Part shown: positions 7,990-16,142 of the stretch, piece after piece
Layout: each line of letters begins with the position of its first letter
Position numbering within the stretch: position 1 is the stretch's first letter
Source: Labrys sp. WJW
Lineage (GTDB): Bacteria > Pseudomonadota > Alphaproteobacteria > Rhizobiales > Labraceae
NCBI RefSeq assembly: GCF_001676615.1
Contig: NZ_LYXZ01000014.1
Span: 186,001-250,000 of the forward strand
Direction: 5' to 3'
Length of the DNA stretch: 64,000 bases
The notes under the pieces: model-generated
Database searches by the model: none
What the model saw: the letters and a program-made list of their open reading frames with translations, nothing else
Told to the model about the DNA's origin: nothing
Made by a program: the position numbers and the translations under genes

Positions 7990-8302
7990 AACCCTCGCGC
8001 GCGTGAGGCAATGGCGAGGGTTGGCGAGGGTTCTGGAGGGTTGTGGCGAGGGTTCGGGGTGCGGGGTTCTGTAACGATATCAATAAGTTGAGATGGTTTG
8101 GCGAGGGTTGGCGACGGTTCGCGCGCGTATATCGGAAATATTCGGGGTGCGGGGCAGCAATCCCCAAGCAAAGCAAAAACATTGATATGCGTGAAAAACT
8201 ATCGCCAACCCTCGCCATAACCATCTAACCAACGGAAAAGACAAACGAATTTAACCCTGAGGGTTTGTTTAAAACCCTCACCAACTATCACCAACTATCA
8301 CC
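7990..8302. repeat. Iteron cluster, candidate phage replication origin
   Basis: A 10-bp motif GGYGANRGTT (one copy has C at the seventh-variable position) occurs ten times. Plus-strand copies are at 8013, 8023, 8045, 8100 and 8110; minus-strand copies cover 8197-8206, 8207-8216, 8273-8282, 8283-8292 and 8293-8302. Degenerate copies sit at 7990-7999 and 8033-8042. Several are head-to-tail with no spacing. The two orientations face each other across a core (8120-8196) containing AT-rich segments. A 14-bp direct repeat (TTCGGGGTGCGGGG at 8053 and 8141) and a palindrome AACCCTGAGGGTT (8253-8265) add to the structure. The position directly behind a P4-type helicase gene matches where such origins are found. 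No gene is seen here. Confidence 0.7.
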
Positions 8303-8337
8303 AAGCCATCAGGCTTGGTTCTTTGAGGGCAAAGCCG

Positions 8338-9135
8338 ATGCGCAGCATGGATATCGAGCGGGTTTTGAGGTGGGCCTATGTGGACGAATTGCCCCATGCC
8401 AAGGTGGCGCAGCGCGGTCCTGCAACGTTTGGCAGGGGATGGGCCAATGTGGAGAGCTACGCCCAGCTTCTGACGGTGATCGACTGCAATGCCTATGGCG
8501 TGGTGCCCGATATCGCTTCGCAGCGCCTCCCGCATCCTGACGCCTATGAGGTCGGCGACATGGTCGATGCGCTGGCGGATCTTGAACTGGCTCTGCCCGA
8601 AGACTGGGATCCGTTTGCGGATGTGGCGGGGGAGGCGCGCCCGCTGGCCATGGCGGCGGCCGTGCGAGCCATTCGTCATCTGACCATCATTGATGACGCG
8701 GGCCGCCAACGGCTGCGCAGGCCCGTCCAGAAGCTGATCCTGCGCCACGCCATCATGGGGACGGAGCCGGATTGGCAGGGCGAGGCCTTCGAGGTGAAGG
8801 TCGAGCGCAATACCTACGGCCAGCCTGCCTGGTTCCGGCGCGTGCTGCGTGGCGAGGGGCGGGAAGCCATGGAGGTCGAGGTCGATGGTTTCGACGCCAA
8901 GCGCCGCCGCCCCTACCATGACGCCTATCAGCGCTTCTACCTCGATCCCGATGCCTTCCCGGTAGCGATCGCCCGGGCGGAATACGAGTTGTGGCATTCG
9001 GCCTTGTCCTTCCTCGCCGAGGAGTTGGCGGGTCGGCTGCAAAGCATCCGCCTTCTGCCTCTGGAGCGGGCTGCTCGGCCTTGGGAAACCGGACCGCGCG
9101 AAGGTCGCCGAATTTTGTTCTCTCTTTGTGCTTGA
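8338..9135 (+). CDS. Phage protein of unknown function downstream of origin
   Basis: The product is 265 residues; ATG 8338 is preceded by GAGGG with 9-base spacing, and ATG 8347 is an alternative. The first 40 residues (MDIERVLRWAYVDELPHA...GWANVESYAQLLTVID) and a later segment (YDAYQRFYLDPDAFPVAIARAEYELWHSALSFLAEEL) are well-formed helices. No catalytic motif is evident and no family is recognised. It follows the origin and precedes a transcription terminator, so it is the last gene of the replication module and may regulate replication or late genes. Confidence 0.7.
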   Translation: MRSMDIERVLRWAYVDELPHAKVAQRGPATFGRGWANVESYAQLLTVIDCNAYGVVPDIASQRLPHPDAYEVGDMVDALADLELALPEDWDPFADVAGEARPLAMAAAVRAIRHLTIIDDAGRQRLRRPVQKLILRHAIMGTEPDWQGEAFEVKVERNTYGQPAWFRRVLRGEGREAMEVEVDGFDAKRRRPYHDAYQRFYLDPDAFPVAIARAEYELWHSALSFLAEELAGRLQSIRLLPLERAARPWETGPREGRRILFSLCA

Positions 9136-9184
9136 CGTGCGACGGCGATTTGACATAGCTTCGAACACGGTAAGAAAGAAATCC

Positions 9185-9216
9185 AAAACCCCGATGCTCC
9201 CCGCGTCGGGGTTTTT
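9185..9216 (+). terminator. Rho-independent terminator after replication module
   Basis: AAAACCCCGA (9185-9194) pairs with TCGGGGTTTT (9206-9215) across an 11-base loop and runs into a T tract. It follows the gene ending at 9135 and ends 5 bases before the GGAGGGGG ribosome-binding site of the next gene, so it lies inside that gene's leader. Confidence 0.75.
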
Positions 9217-9235
9217 CGTTGGAGGGGGTCATGTA

Positions 9236-9799
9236 ATGGCGCTCTTCGTTGCGCGCACGGATGGTGTGCTCGATCGCTACGCCAACATGTTGGCGGCGGC
9301 CCAGCACCCGGAGAAAGCGCTGCAACGGGCCTTGAGCCGAACCGGTGACAAGGCCAAAACGCAGGTCATCCGCGCCCTGACTGTCCAGACCGGGCTCAAG
9401 CGCAAGGTGATCGTGCGGGCGGTGAAGGTCAAAAAGCCTTCATTTCGGCTGCTCGAATACAGCATGACGACGCGGGGCGGGGATGTCTCGCTCAAGTACT
9501 TCGATCCGCGCGAGACCCGTAGCGGTGTCAGCGCCGCGCCACGTGGCAATCGACAGATCTTCGCCCATACCTTCCTCAAGGGCGGCCTGTTCCCGAACCG
9601 CGTGCCGCTGAGTATGGGCGGGCATGTCTTCGAGCGTGCAGCAGGGGCAAGGCGTACGCCGATCCATAAGCGCAAGTCTGGTGTCTACATCCCCCAGGAG
9701 ATGGTGCGGGGTGAGACGCTCGATGCCTTCAACAATGTGATTGCCCGCGACCTGCCTGACCGCGTCGGCCATGAACTCCTTCGGATGCTTGGGGGGTGA
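9236..9799 (+). CDS. Minor tail protein Z-like (lambda gpZ family)
   Basis: The product is 187 residues; ATG 9236 has GGAGGGGG 8 bases upstream. The sequence (basic N-terminal helix ALSRTGDKAKTQVIRALTVQTGLKRKVI, then GGDVSLKYFDPRETRSGVSA and FKRKSGVYIPQEM-like end) matches prophage minor tail protein Z, a tail-completion protein needed for head-tail joining. It is placed in front of the terminase genes rather than in the tail block, an unusual order. Confidence 0.8.
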   Translation: MALFVARTDGVLDRYANMLAAAQHPEKALQRALSRTGDKAKTQVIRALTVQTGLKRKVIVRAVKVKKPSFRLLEYSMTTRGGDVSLKYFDPRETRSGVSAAPRGNRQIFAHTFLKGGLFPNRVPLSMGGHVFERAAGARRTPIHKRKSGVYIPQEMVRGETLDAFNNVIARDLPDRVGHELLRMLGG

Positions 9800-9810
9800 C
9801 CAGCCCCGGG

Positions 9811-9868
9811 CGTGAAACACCCTGTTTCACGACCCGCCCCCGCCCCCGTGAAACAGGTGTTTCACGGG
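9811..9868. repeat. Two GTGAAACA/TGTTTCAC palindromes in front of terminase genes
   Basis: The inverted repeat GTGAAACA-N3-TGTTTCAC lies at 9812-9830 and GTGAAACA-GG-TGTTTCAC at 9848-9865, the latter extended by CCC/GGG to a 24-base near-perfect palindrome (9845-9868). The 17 bases between them are C-rich. They occupy the only noncoding gap between the tail Z gene and the small terminase gene, a place where packaging (cos/pac) or regulatory sites are commonly found. The half-sites equal those of the chromosomal parS site but in everted order. No T tract follows, so a simple terminator is less likely. Confidence 0.55.
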
Positions 9869-9945
9869 TCCTTCCCCGGGGCCCCCACCCCCCGCGGCAT
9901 TAAATGGCCCGGAATTTTGCCAGTTAGGCAGGTCGAAAATCAGGG

Positions 9946-10530
9946 TTGACTGAGGTGACAGAAGCGACAACGGCGGTTGACACGCCGCGCACTGTCATGT
10001 GGTCGATCTCGGAAATCGCCTCTCGCGACGGCGTCTCGAAGCAGTCGGTCAGCAAAAAGGTCGCCGATCTCATCGAGCGGCAGGGCCTATCAGTCGAGAG
10101 AGATGAGCGCGGCCGTGTCTCCCGCGTGAACGTGGCCGAGTACGACCACCTTCGCGGGCGGACGGACAACCCGTCGAAAAACCAGCGTCCCTCGACACCG
10201 GGCCGCGAACTGTCGCAGAGCGAAAGCTATGAGGAGGCGCTGCGCCAGAAGACCTGGCATGAAGCCGAACGCCGCCGCCTCGAGCTTGAATCGCTCAAGG
10301 GTGCGCTTGTGCCTTTGGCTGATATCACGGTCGCCCTCGGCGAGGTCGCCGGCGATATTATCCAGGTGCTCGATCGCCTGCCGGCCTTGGCCGACGATCT
10401 CGCTGCTGCCATCGCGCGGGAGGGCTCGCACGGCGCTCGCACTATCCTCAAGGCGGAGGTCGAGCGCCTTCGTACCGGCATTGCTGATGCCCTCGACAAG
10501 GCGCTCAAGCCGCCAAGTGAGACTGCCTGA
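9946..10530 (+). CDS. Terminase small subunit, Nu1-like
   Basis: The product is 194 residues if TTG 9946 is used; GTG 9955 or ATG 9997 are other choices, as an in-frame TAG at 9925 limits extension and no clear ribosome-binding site is present. The N-terminal winged-helix segment (SISEIASRDGVSKQSVSKKVADLIERQGL) is the DNA-recognition domain of Nu1-type small terminases. A long helical middle and C-terminal segment would contact the large subunit. It overlaps the large terminase gene by one base (TGATG). Confidence 0.8.
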   Translation: MTEVTEATTAVDTPRTVMWSISEIASRDGVSKQSVSKKVADLIERQGLSVERDERGRVSRVNVAEYDHLRGRTDNPSKNQRPSTPGRELSQSESYEEALRQKTWHEAERRRLELESLKGALVPLADITVALGEVAGDIIQVLDRLPALADDLAAAIAREGSHGARTILKAEVERLRTGIADALDKALKPPSETA

Positions 10531-12533
10531 TGTCGCATCCAGACGCGAATGCCCTGGTGCGGCGGGTGCTCTCAGGCGCAATACGCCCGCGCCCGCGCAT
10601 CTCGGTGAGCAAATGGCTGTGCGAGAACCTCGTGCTGGTCGATGGCGAGTATGCCGGCGAGCTCTGGAGCCCAGCCGGCGCGCCCTACCTCGTCGAGATC
10701 GCCGATTGCCTCAATGAATGGCATCCGGCGCCTCTGATCACGGTGCGCAAGGCGCAGCAGACCGGCGTCTCCATCCTTGCAATGGGGTGGGCGATCTTCT
10801 GCGCCGATCGCGAGCCGGCGAACTTCCTCTATGGCGCGCCAGGCATCGAAGCGCTGCGCAAGCTGAACTCGCAGAAGCTGCAGCCGCTGATCGAGGCCTT
10901 TGAGAAGCGGGCAGGGCGGGCCGTTTTTGCCCCGCAGACGCAGCGCTCCGGCAAGGGTTCGACCACGAACGAGAAGAAATTCCCGGGCGGTGTCCTGGCT
11001 CTCGCCAACGCCAATGCGGTGATGGACCTTTCGGCCGTCACCATGAAGAAGGGCGTCAAGGACGAGGTCTCCAAATGGGAGGATATCCCCGGCAAGGGTG
11101 ACCCCGAGACCTTCTTCTTTGGCCGTTTCACCGCCTTCCGGCGCACGAAGTCGTACAAGATCCTTGAGCTTTCGACCCCGGAAATCGACCTGGGCGACGA
11201 GACGCTGGAGACGCCAGGCCATTGCCGCATCGACAGGTCCTTCCGCCGGTCGGACCAGCGCTTCTGGAACATAGCGTGCGTCGAATGCGGCGGCGAGTTC
11301 GTCCAGGTGATCGAGCTTTTTCAGGTCGATCGCAAGAGCCCGCACCGGTCCACCATGCTGTGTCCTCATTGCGGGCACCGGATTTCGGAGGCTGAACGGG
11401 TTCCGGCCGTCCGAGACGGCCGATATGTGGCGACCGAGCCTGTGCCCAACCATCCGGGCTTCCATGTCGACGGCTTCATGTCGTTGATGGTGTCCTATGA
11501 GGACATGGCCGAGGAGTATCTGAAGAGCCTCAAGTCCGAAAAGGACAACAAGGACTTTCACAACCTCTTCCTTGGCCGCGCCTACAAGTTCCGCGGCGAC
11601 GCCCCGGATCACAAGCTGCTCATGGAGCGCCGCGAGGACGCCCTGATCCAGCGCCGTGTGCCGGCGGACGGGCTCTTGCTCACCGCCATGGTCGACGTGC
11701 AGCACAATGGCCTGTTTTTCGAGGTCGTGGCATGGACGGCCAGCCGTCGCTCCTATGTCGTCGATCATGGTTTCCTGGTCGGTGACACCACCAACATTGC
11801 CGCCGGCGCCTGGGTCAGCCTCGAGGAAGTCTATGAGCGCGCCTATGCCGATCCTTGGGGACGGCTGCGCACCATCGACGTGATGGGGGTGGACGCTGGC
11901 GACGGCGGTCGCGCGAACCAGGTCTATGCCTGGACGGCGGCTCATCTCAACGCCATGGCGCTGAAAGGCGAGGACGGCTGGGCGCACCCGGCCATCTCGG
12001 CCCAGCCCAAGCTGGTCGACATCGATATGCAGGGCCGCGTGCAGAAGCATGGCGCCAAGCTCTGGAAGACCGGCACCTGGTCGCTCAAGCGCGAGTTCTA
12101 CGACAATCTGCGCAAGCCTCGTCTCGACGAGGAAGGGCAGGTCAACCCCGGCTATTGCCATTTCGGGCGGTGGCAGGACGAGGCCTATTTCAAGCAGATC
12201 ACGTCCGAATACCTTGACGACATCAAGGTGCGCGGCGTGGTGACGGGCCGCAAATGGGTGGCCCGGGGAGACAACCACTATCTCGATTGCCGCATCGGCA
12301 ACATGGCGCTGGCCGAATATCTCGGCCTCACCCGTATGACCGAAGCCGAGTGGCGCAAACTCGCTGAAATGCGGGGGGTGCCCGAAGCCGAGATCACACC
12401 CGACCTGTTCGCGCCGGCGCCTCTCAAGGTGCAGGCAGATCCGCCGCCCGACAGCCCCCCTGTCGAAACGCCCCCGGCCAAGAAGCTGGGCGGCATGTTC
12501 GCCCGCCTCTCGAAGATCAACGCCGGAGTCTAG
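10530..12533 (+). CDS. Terminase large subunit, lambda GpA family
   Basis: The product is 667 residues, the usual GpA length. The ATPase domain begins with the Walker A-like RKAQQTGVS (about residues 73-81). A four-Cys zinc ribbon (CVECGGEF ... CPHCGH) lies at about 250-290, a known insertion in GpA proteins. The nuclease domain has acidic motifs MVDVQ, GVDAGDG and GDNHYLDCRIGN. It cuts concatemeric DNA and pumps it into proheads. It ends in a proline-rich tail. The small terminase gene precedes it and gpW and portal genes follow, the lambda order. Confidence 0.95.
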   Translation: MSHPDANALVRRVLSGAIRPRPRISVSKWLCENLVLVDGEYAGELWSPAGAPYLVEIADCLNEWHPAPLITVRKAQQTGVSILAMGWAIFCADREPANFLYGAPGIEALRKLNSQKLQPLIEAFEKRAGRAVFAPQTQRSGKGSTTNEKKFPGGVLALANANAVMDLSAVTMKKGVKDEVSKWEDIPGKGDPETFFFGRFTAFRRTKSYKILELSTPEIDLGDETLETPGHCRIDRSFRRSDQRFWNIACVECGGEFVQVIELFQVDRKSPHRSTMLCPHCGHRISEAERVPAVRDGRYVATEPVPNHPGFHVDGFMSLMVSYEDMAEEYLKSLKSEKDNKDFHNLFLGRAYKFRGDAPDHKLLMERREDALIQRRVPADGLLLTAMVDVQHNGLFFEVVAWTASRRSYVVDHGFLVGDTTNIAAGAWVSLEEVYERAYADPWGRLRTIDVMGVDAGDGGRANQVYAWTAAHLNAMALKGEDGWAHPAISAQPKLVDIDMQGRVQKHGAKLWKTGTWSLKREFYDNLRKPRLDEEGQVNPGYCHFGRWQDEAYFKQITSEYLDDIKVRGVVTGRKWVARGDNHYLDCRIGNMALAEYLGLTRMTEAEWRKLAEMRGVPEAEITPDLFAPAPLKVQADPPPDSPPVETPPAKKLGGMFARLSKINAGV

Positions 12534-12536
12534 CCC

Positions 12537-12761
12537 ATGCGCACCGAAGCAGAGCTGCGGTCGCTCATCGCGAAGGCGTGGGCGGCCTATCATCAGTTCA
12601 TGATCGGCGAAGGGGTCGAGGAGCTTCGCATCGGCGACCAGTCGACCAAGTTTTGGAAAGCCAATCCCGACAAGTTGCTGGCCTATATCCGCCAGCTCGA
12701 GGCCGAACTGGCGAGGCTTACCGGCGGCGATGCTCGCGGCGCCATCGGTGTGGTGTGGTAA
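12537..12761 (+). CDS. gpW-like head-tail joining protein
   Basis: The product is 74 residues, within the gpW range. It consists of two helical segments around a short beta element (VEELRIGDQSTKFWKANPDKLLAYIRQLEAELARL), as in lambda gpW, which binds the portal after DNA packaging. Its location between the large terminase and portal genes is the same as in lambda. Confidence 0.85.
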   Translation: MRTEAELRSLIAKAWAAYHQFMIGEGVEELRIGDQSTKFWKANPDKLLAYIRQLEAELARLTGGDARGAIGVVW

Positions 12762-14344
12762 TGCTGCGCGATCGCGTCAAGGCTCTATTCCGCCGCGGCG
12801 AACAGGCCGGCATCGCGGATCAGGCTCCGAATTCGCCCTATCGCGCCGGCGCGACCATGAACCAGGAGATGTTCGGCTATCGCCCCGGCCTGCTCTCGGC
12901 CGACGCCGCCATCCGTCCCGCCCGCGACCTCGCGCTCTCACGTGCCCGGGATCTCTATCGGAACGACCCCCACGCCAAGGCTGGCGTGCAACGGCTGGTC
13001 GATATGCTGGTCGGCGCCGGTATTCGCCTGGTGGCCAAGCCCGACTATCGGGCCCTCGGCATCACCGCCGACCAGGCCCGCGAGGTCCGATCCCAGATCG
13101 AGGCGGAATGGCGTCTCGCCACGCAGGATCCGCGCTTCCTGTTCGACGCGGAACGCAAGGTCTCGCTCAACGGTCGTCTGCGCCAGCTTGCCCGCACCTG
13201 GTCGATCGGTGGCGAAGTCACCTGCGTGCTGAAATGGCGCGAGGAGAATATCCCCGGCGCGCGCTATCGCACTAACCTGCTCGCGATCAGCCCCGACAGG
13301 CTCTCCACCCCAGCAGGCCGGCTTGAGAACATCTCGATGCGCCAGGGCATCGAGTATGATGCGGCCGGGCTCACGCCGATCGCCTATCATGTCCGCGACG
13401 CTCATCCGTCGGATTACTATTCCGGCATCAGTGCGTGGACGTGGACGCGGATTCCGCGCGAGACCGCCTGGGGCCGGCCGATCTTCATCCATGGCTTCGA
13501 GCCGGAGCAGGAGGGGCAGTCCCGCGCCATCACGCCGTTCGCGGCACTGGTGCAGCGCCTGCGCATGATCGGCAAATATGCCGATACCGAGCTTGCAAAC
13601 GCCGCGGTCAATGCCCTGTTCGCCGCCTTCGTTTCGTCGAACATGTCGCTGCAGGACGCGACGGCGAAGCTGAACGTTGCCAACGAGGCCTATGTCGACG
13701 CGCGCGACTCCTATTGGGAGGCGCATCCGCCGACCCTGGGCGGCGTTCGCATTCCGGTGCTGCCGATCGGCGATGAACTGAAGATCAATGCCCAACCCCG
13801 GGCAACCACGGCCTTTCCGGCCTTCCAGACCGCCTTCCTGCGCTCGATCGCCGCCGCTCTCGGCATTTCCTACGAGCAATTGTCGATGGATTGGTCGCAG
13901 ACCAACTATTCATCGGCCCGTGCGGCGCTCAATGAGGTCTGGCGCGGCATCCGGCGCGATTTCGCGGCCTTCTGCGAGCAGGTGGTGACGCCGATCTATC
14001 TCGCGTTCCTCGAGGAGGCCTTCGATCGCTACATCACGCTGCCCGCCGGCGCTCCCACCTTCTGGGATATGCCGGCGGCTTGGGCCGCAGCCCGCTGGAT
14101 CGGCTCGCCCCGCGGCTATGTCGATCCGACGAAGGAGGCCGAGGCCGCCGACATGCGCGTCTCGGGCCTCACATCGACGCTCGAATCGGAAAACGCCGAG
14201 CAGGGGCTCGACTGGGAAGAGACCATCGAGCAGGCGGCCTATGAGCAGGAGGTGATGAAACGGGCGGGTGTCGTGCGCGCGCCTGCTGCTCCCAAGCCAA
14301 CGGCCGACGAAACCAACACGACTACGCCGGAGACGGCCAAGTGA
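12761..14344 (+). CDS. Portal protein, lambda gpB family
   Basis: The product is 527 residues; ATG 12761 overlaps the preceding TAA. Family signatures include SRARDLYRNDPHAKAGVQRLVDMLVG near the N-terminus, DFRFLFDAE-like core, RQGIEYDAAGLTPIAYHV, and QTNYSSARAALNEVWRGIRRDF in the clip/wing region. It forms the dodecameric ring through which DNA enters. A Thr/Pro/Ala-rich tail ends the protein. It is coupled by GTGA to the head protease gene. Confidence 0.95.
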   Translation: MLRDRVKALFRRGEQAGIADQAPNSPYRAGATMNQEMFGYRPGLLSADAAIRPARDLALSRARDLYRNDPHAKAGVQRLVDMLVGAGIRLVAKPDYRALGITADQAREVRSQIEAEWRLATQDPRFLFDAERKVSLNGRLRQLARTWSIGGEVTCVLKWREENIPGARYRTNLLAISPDRLSTPAGRLENISMRQGIEYDAAGLTPIAYHVRDAHPSDYYSGISAWTWTRIPRETAWGRPIFIHGFEPEQEGQSRAITPFAALVQRLRMIGKYADTELANAAVNALFAAFVSSNMSLQDATAKLNVANEAYVDARDSYWEAHPPTLGGVRIPVLPIGDELKINAQPRATTAFPAFQTAFLRSIAAALGISYEQLSMDWSQTNYSSARAALNEVWRGIRRDFAAFCEQVVTPIYLAFLEEAFDRYITLPAGAPTFWDMPAAWAAARWIGSPRGYVDPTKEAEAADMRVSGLTSTLESENAEQGLDWEETIEQAAYEQEVMKRAGVVRAPAAPKPTADETNTTTPETAK

Positions 14345-15639
14345 ACAACCCTCTCGCTACCCTCGCCTCGGCTCTGCCCGAGGCCCTCGCTGCGATTATA
14401 GCGCCGGCAAATGCCGCGACCTGGCCGACGGCGCTCACGGCCGAGGCCCTCATGGTGCTCGATACCCGCGCCGATGATGTCCGCGCCGCCTGGTATGCGG
14501 CCGAGGCCGCGCAGCGTGCAGGCGCGCTCGGTTCGGGATCGGCGCCCCGCTATCAGGTCGACGCCGGCCGGGCTGTCATTCCGGTCGTCGGTTCGCTGCT
14601 TAACAAGGGCGATGTCGACGGCTCAAAATACGGCTTCACGTCCTATGGCTGGCTCGCCGCGGCCTTCGAAGCTGCCGCGGCTGATTCATCGGTCCGTGAG
14701 GCGGTGCTTGCCCTCGACAGTCCGGGCGGCACTGTCTCCGGAATCGAGGCGGCCACCGATGCCCTGCGGGCCCTGGCCTCCGCCAAGCCCGTGATTGCCC
14801 ATGTCGACGGCATGGCCGCATCCGCCGCCTACTGGCTGGCGGCCCAGGCCGGGGAGATCGTGATGACGCCCATGAGCCAGGTCGGCTCGATCGGCGTTTA
14901 CACCACGCACATCGACTTCTCGAAGCTGCTCGACACGATCGGCATCAAGGTCAGCCTGATCGCTGCCGGCCGGCACAAGGTCGAAGGCAACCCTTTCGAG
15001 GCCCTGCCGCCAGAGGCACGGGCGGCCATTCAGGAGCATGTCGAGGATCTGCGCCTGATGTTCGCCAACGAGGTGGCGACGGGGAGGGGGGAGCGCCTCA
15101 CGGCCGACCAGGCCCTTGCCACCGAGGCCAAGATGTATCGCGGCCGTGTCGCCACCCAGGGGCGGATCACCGCCATCGCCGCTGGCCTCGCCGATCGGCT
15201 CGCCACGCGCGCCCAGCTTTTCGCCAATCCACCCGCCCGTAGCCGGGCTCAACCCAAGGGATCGCAAATGAGCACCCAGACCACGCAGTCCGGCGGCGAC
15301 AATGCCGGCATCACCCAGGAGCAGCTCGCCACCGCCCAGGCGTCGAGCCGTCGGGAAGGTGAGCAGGCCGGCGCCGATGCCGCGACCGCCCGTATCGCCA
15401 CTATCCTCAACGCCCCTGCCGCCAAGTCCCGGCCAGCCCTCGCCAATCATCTGGCCTTCAAAACCAGCATGAGCGCCGACGACGCCATCGCCACGCTGGC
15501 CGCCTCGGCCGAGGAGAAGGCTGGCTCGCGCCTCGACGGCAACGTGCCCGATCCCAAGGTCTCCGGCGGAAACTCGGTCGAGAAGGCCACCAAGGTCATC
15601 GACCCCCAGGCCGTCTACGCCGCCCGCCGCAAGGGCTGA
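14341..15639 (+). CDS. S49-family prohead protease fused to scaffold domain (lambda gpC-like)
   Basis: The product is 432 residues from GTG 14341. The peptidase S49/SppA core includes LALDSPGGTVSG, the nucleophile-bearing segment VIAHVDGMAASAAYWLAA (Ser of MAASAAY) and SQVGSIGVYTTHIDFSKLLDTIGIKV with the Lys general-base region. After about residue 300 a low-complexity, helical, Ala/Gln-rich tail starts. This is the lambda C/Nu3 arrangement: protease and scaffold are made as one polypeptide and the scaffold also from an internal start. Confidence 0.93.
   Translation: MNNPLATLASALPEALAAIIAPANAATWPTALTAEALMVLDTRADDVRAAWYAAEAAQRAGALGSGSAPRYQVDAGRAVIPVVGSLLNKGDVDGSKYGFTSYGWLAAAFEAAAADSSVREAVLALDSPGGTVSGIEAATDALRALASAKPVIAHVDGMAASAAYWLAAQAGEIVMTPMSQVGSIGVYTTHIDFSKLLDTIGIKVSLIAAGRHKVEGNPFEALPPEARAAIQEHVEDLRLMFANEVATGRGERLTADQALATEAKMYRGRVATQGRITAIAAGLADRLATRAQLFANPPARSRAQPKGSQMSTQTTQSGGDNAGITQEQLATAQASSRREGEQAGADAATARIATILNAPAAKSRPALANHLAFKTSMSADDAIATLAASAEEKAGSRLDGNVPDPKVSGGNSVEKATKVIDPQAVYAARRKG
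15268..15639 (+). CDS. Nested in-frame scaffold protein (Nu3-like)
   Basis: An ATG at 15268 inside the protease gene is preceded by AAGGG at 15256-15260 with 7-base spacing and sits exactly where the protease domain ends. The 123-residue product (MSTQTTQSGGDNAGITQ..) is helical and Ala-rich, as scaffolding proteins are. It shares the C-terminus of the longer protein. The nested start is inferred from position, ribosome-binding site and the lambda precedent. Confidence 0.65.
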   Translation: MSTQTTQSGGDNAGITQEQLATAQASSRREGEQAGADAATARIATILNAPAAKSRPALANHLAFKTSMSADDAIATLAASAEEKAGSRLDGNVPDPKVSGGNSVEKATKVIDPQAVYAARRKG

Positions 15640-15688
15640 TCCTGCCAGGTACGGCGTACATCCCCTCCCACAACCAGGACACCACCCA

Positions 15689-16063
15689 ATGCCTGTAAAG
15701 ACCGAAGGCCGGCATGCCGGCGAATTCCTCCTGTCGGAGGCCGATGGCGCCTATTCGCGCGACAACATCAAGCTGCTGGCCGGCTCTGGCAGCCTTCCCT
15801 CCGGCCGCATTCTCGGCAAGGTCACCGCTACCGGCAAGTTCAAGCCGCACGATCCGGCCGCCAGCGACGGCAGCCAGGATGCCAGCGCCATCCTGCTCGA
15901 TAACGCCAACGTGCCGGCTGACGCCGACCTGACGGTTGCGGGCATCACGCGCCAGGCCGAGGTCAAGGTCGCCGCGCTCACGTTCGCCGCCGCGACCGAC
16001 ACCCAGCCCGAAAAGGACGCGGTCATCGCCCAGCTGGCGGCGCACGGCATCATCGGGCGCTGA
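15689..16063 (+). CDS. Head decoration protein, lambda gpD family
   Basis: The product is 124 residues, close to lambda gpD (110). Signatures are the N-terminal arm with EFLLSEADGAYSRDNI, GRILGKVTATGKFKPHDP, and the conserved AILLDNANVPADADLTVAGITRQAEV. gpD trimers stabilise the expanded capsid. It lies between protease/scaffold and major capsid genes as in lambda. Confidence 0.93.
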   Translation: MPVKTEGRHAGEFLLSEADGAYSRDNIKLLAGSGSLPSGRILGKVTATGKFKPHDPAASDGSQDASAILLDNANVPADADLTVAGITRQAEVKVAALTFAAATDTQPEKDAVIAQLAAHGIIGR

Positions 16064-16142
16064 CGCCCACTCTTTCTCTCGCTGAGACCCGCCGGGGTCG
16101 CCTTGTGCGGCCCTTTTTCTTTATCCCAACAAGGAGGGCGTC

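Noticed and set aside
6261..8171. 636-codon open frame on the minus strand
   Set aside because: It is antisense to the primase-helicase gene with its Walker motifs; long antisense frames are common in GC-rich DNA and its translation lacks protein-like features.
7904..8224. Minus-strand frame across the iterons
   Set aside because: Its repetitive translation comes from the iterons themselves.
7990..8302. CRISPR array
   Set aside because: Repeats are only 10 bp, often directly adjacent and in both orientations; no spacer structure. No CRISPR array is seen elsewhere.
9811..9868. Canonical parS site
   Set aside because: The half-sites are present but in everted order and separated, so this is not a standard parS.
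10572..12593. 673-codon open frame on the minus strand
   Set aside because: Antisense to the large terminase gene, which has clear family motifs.
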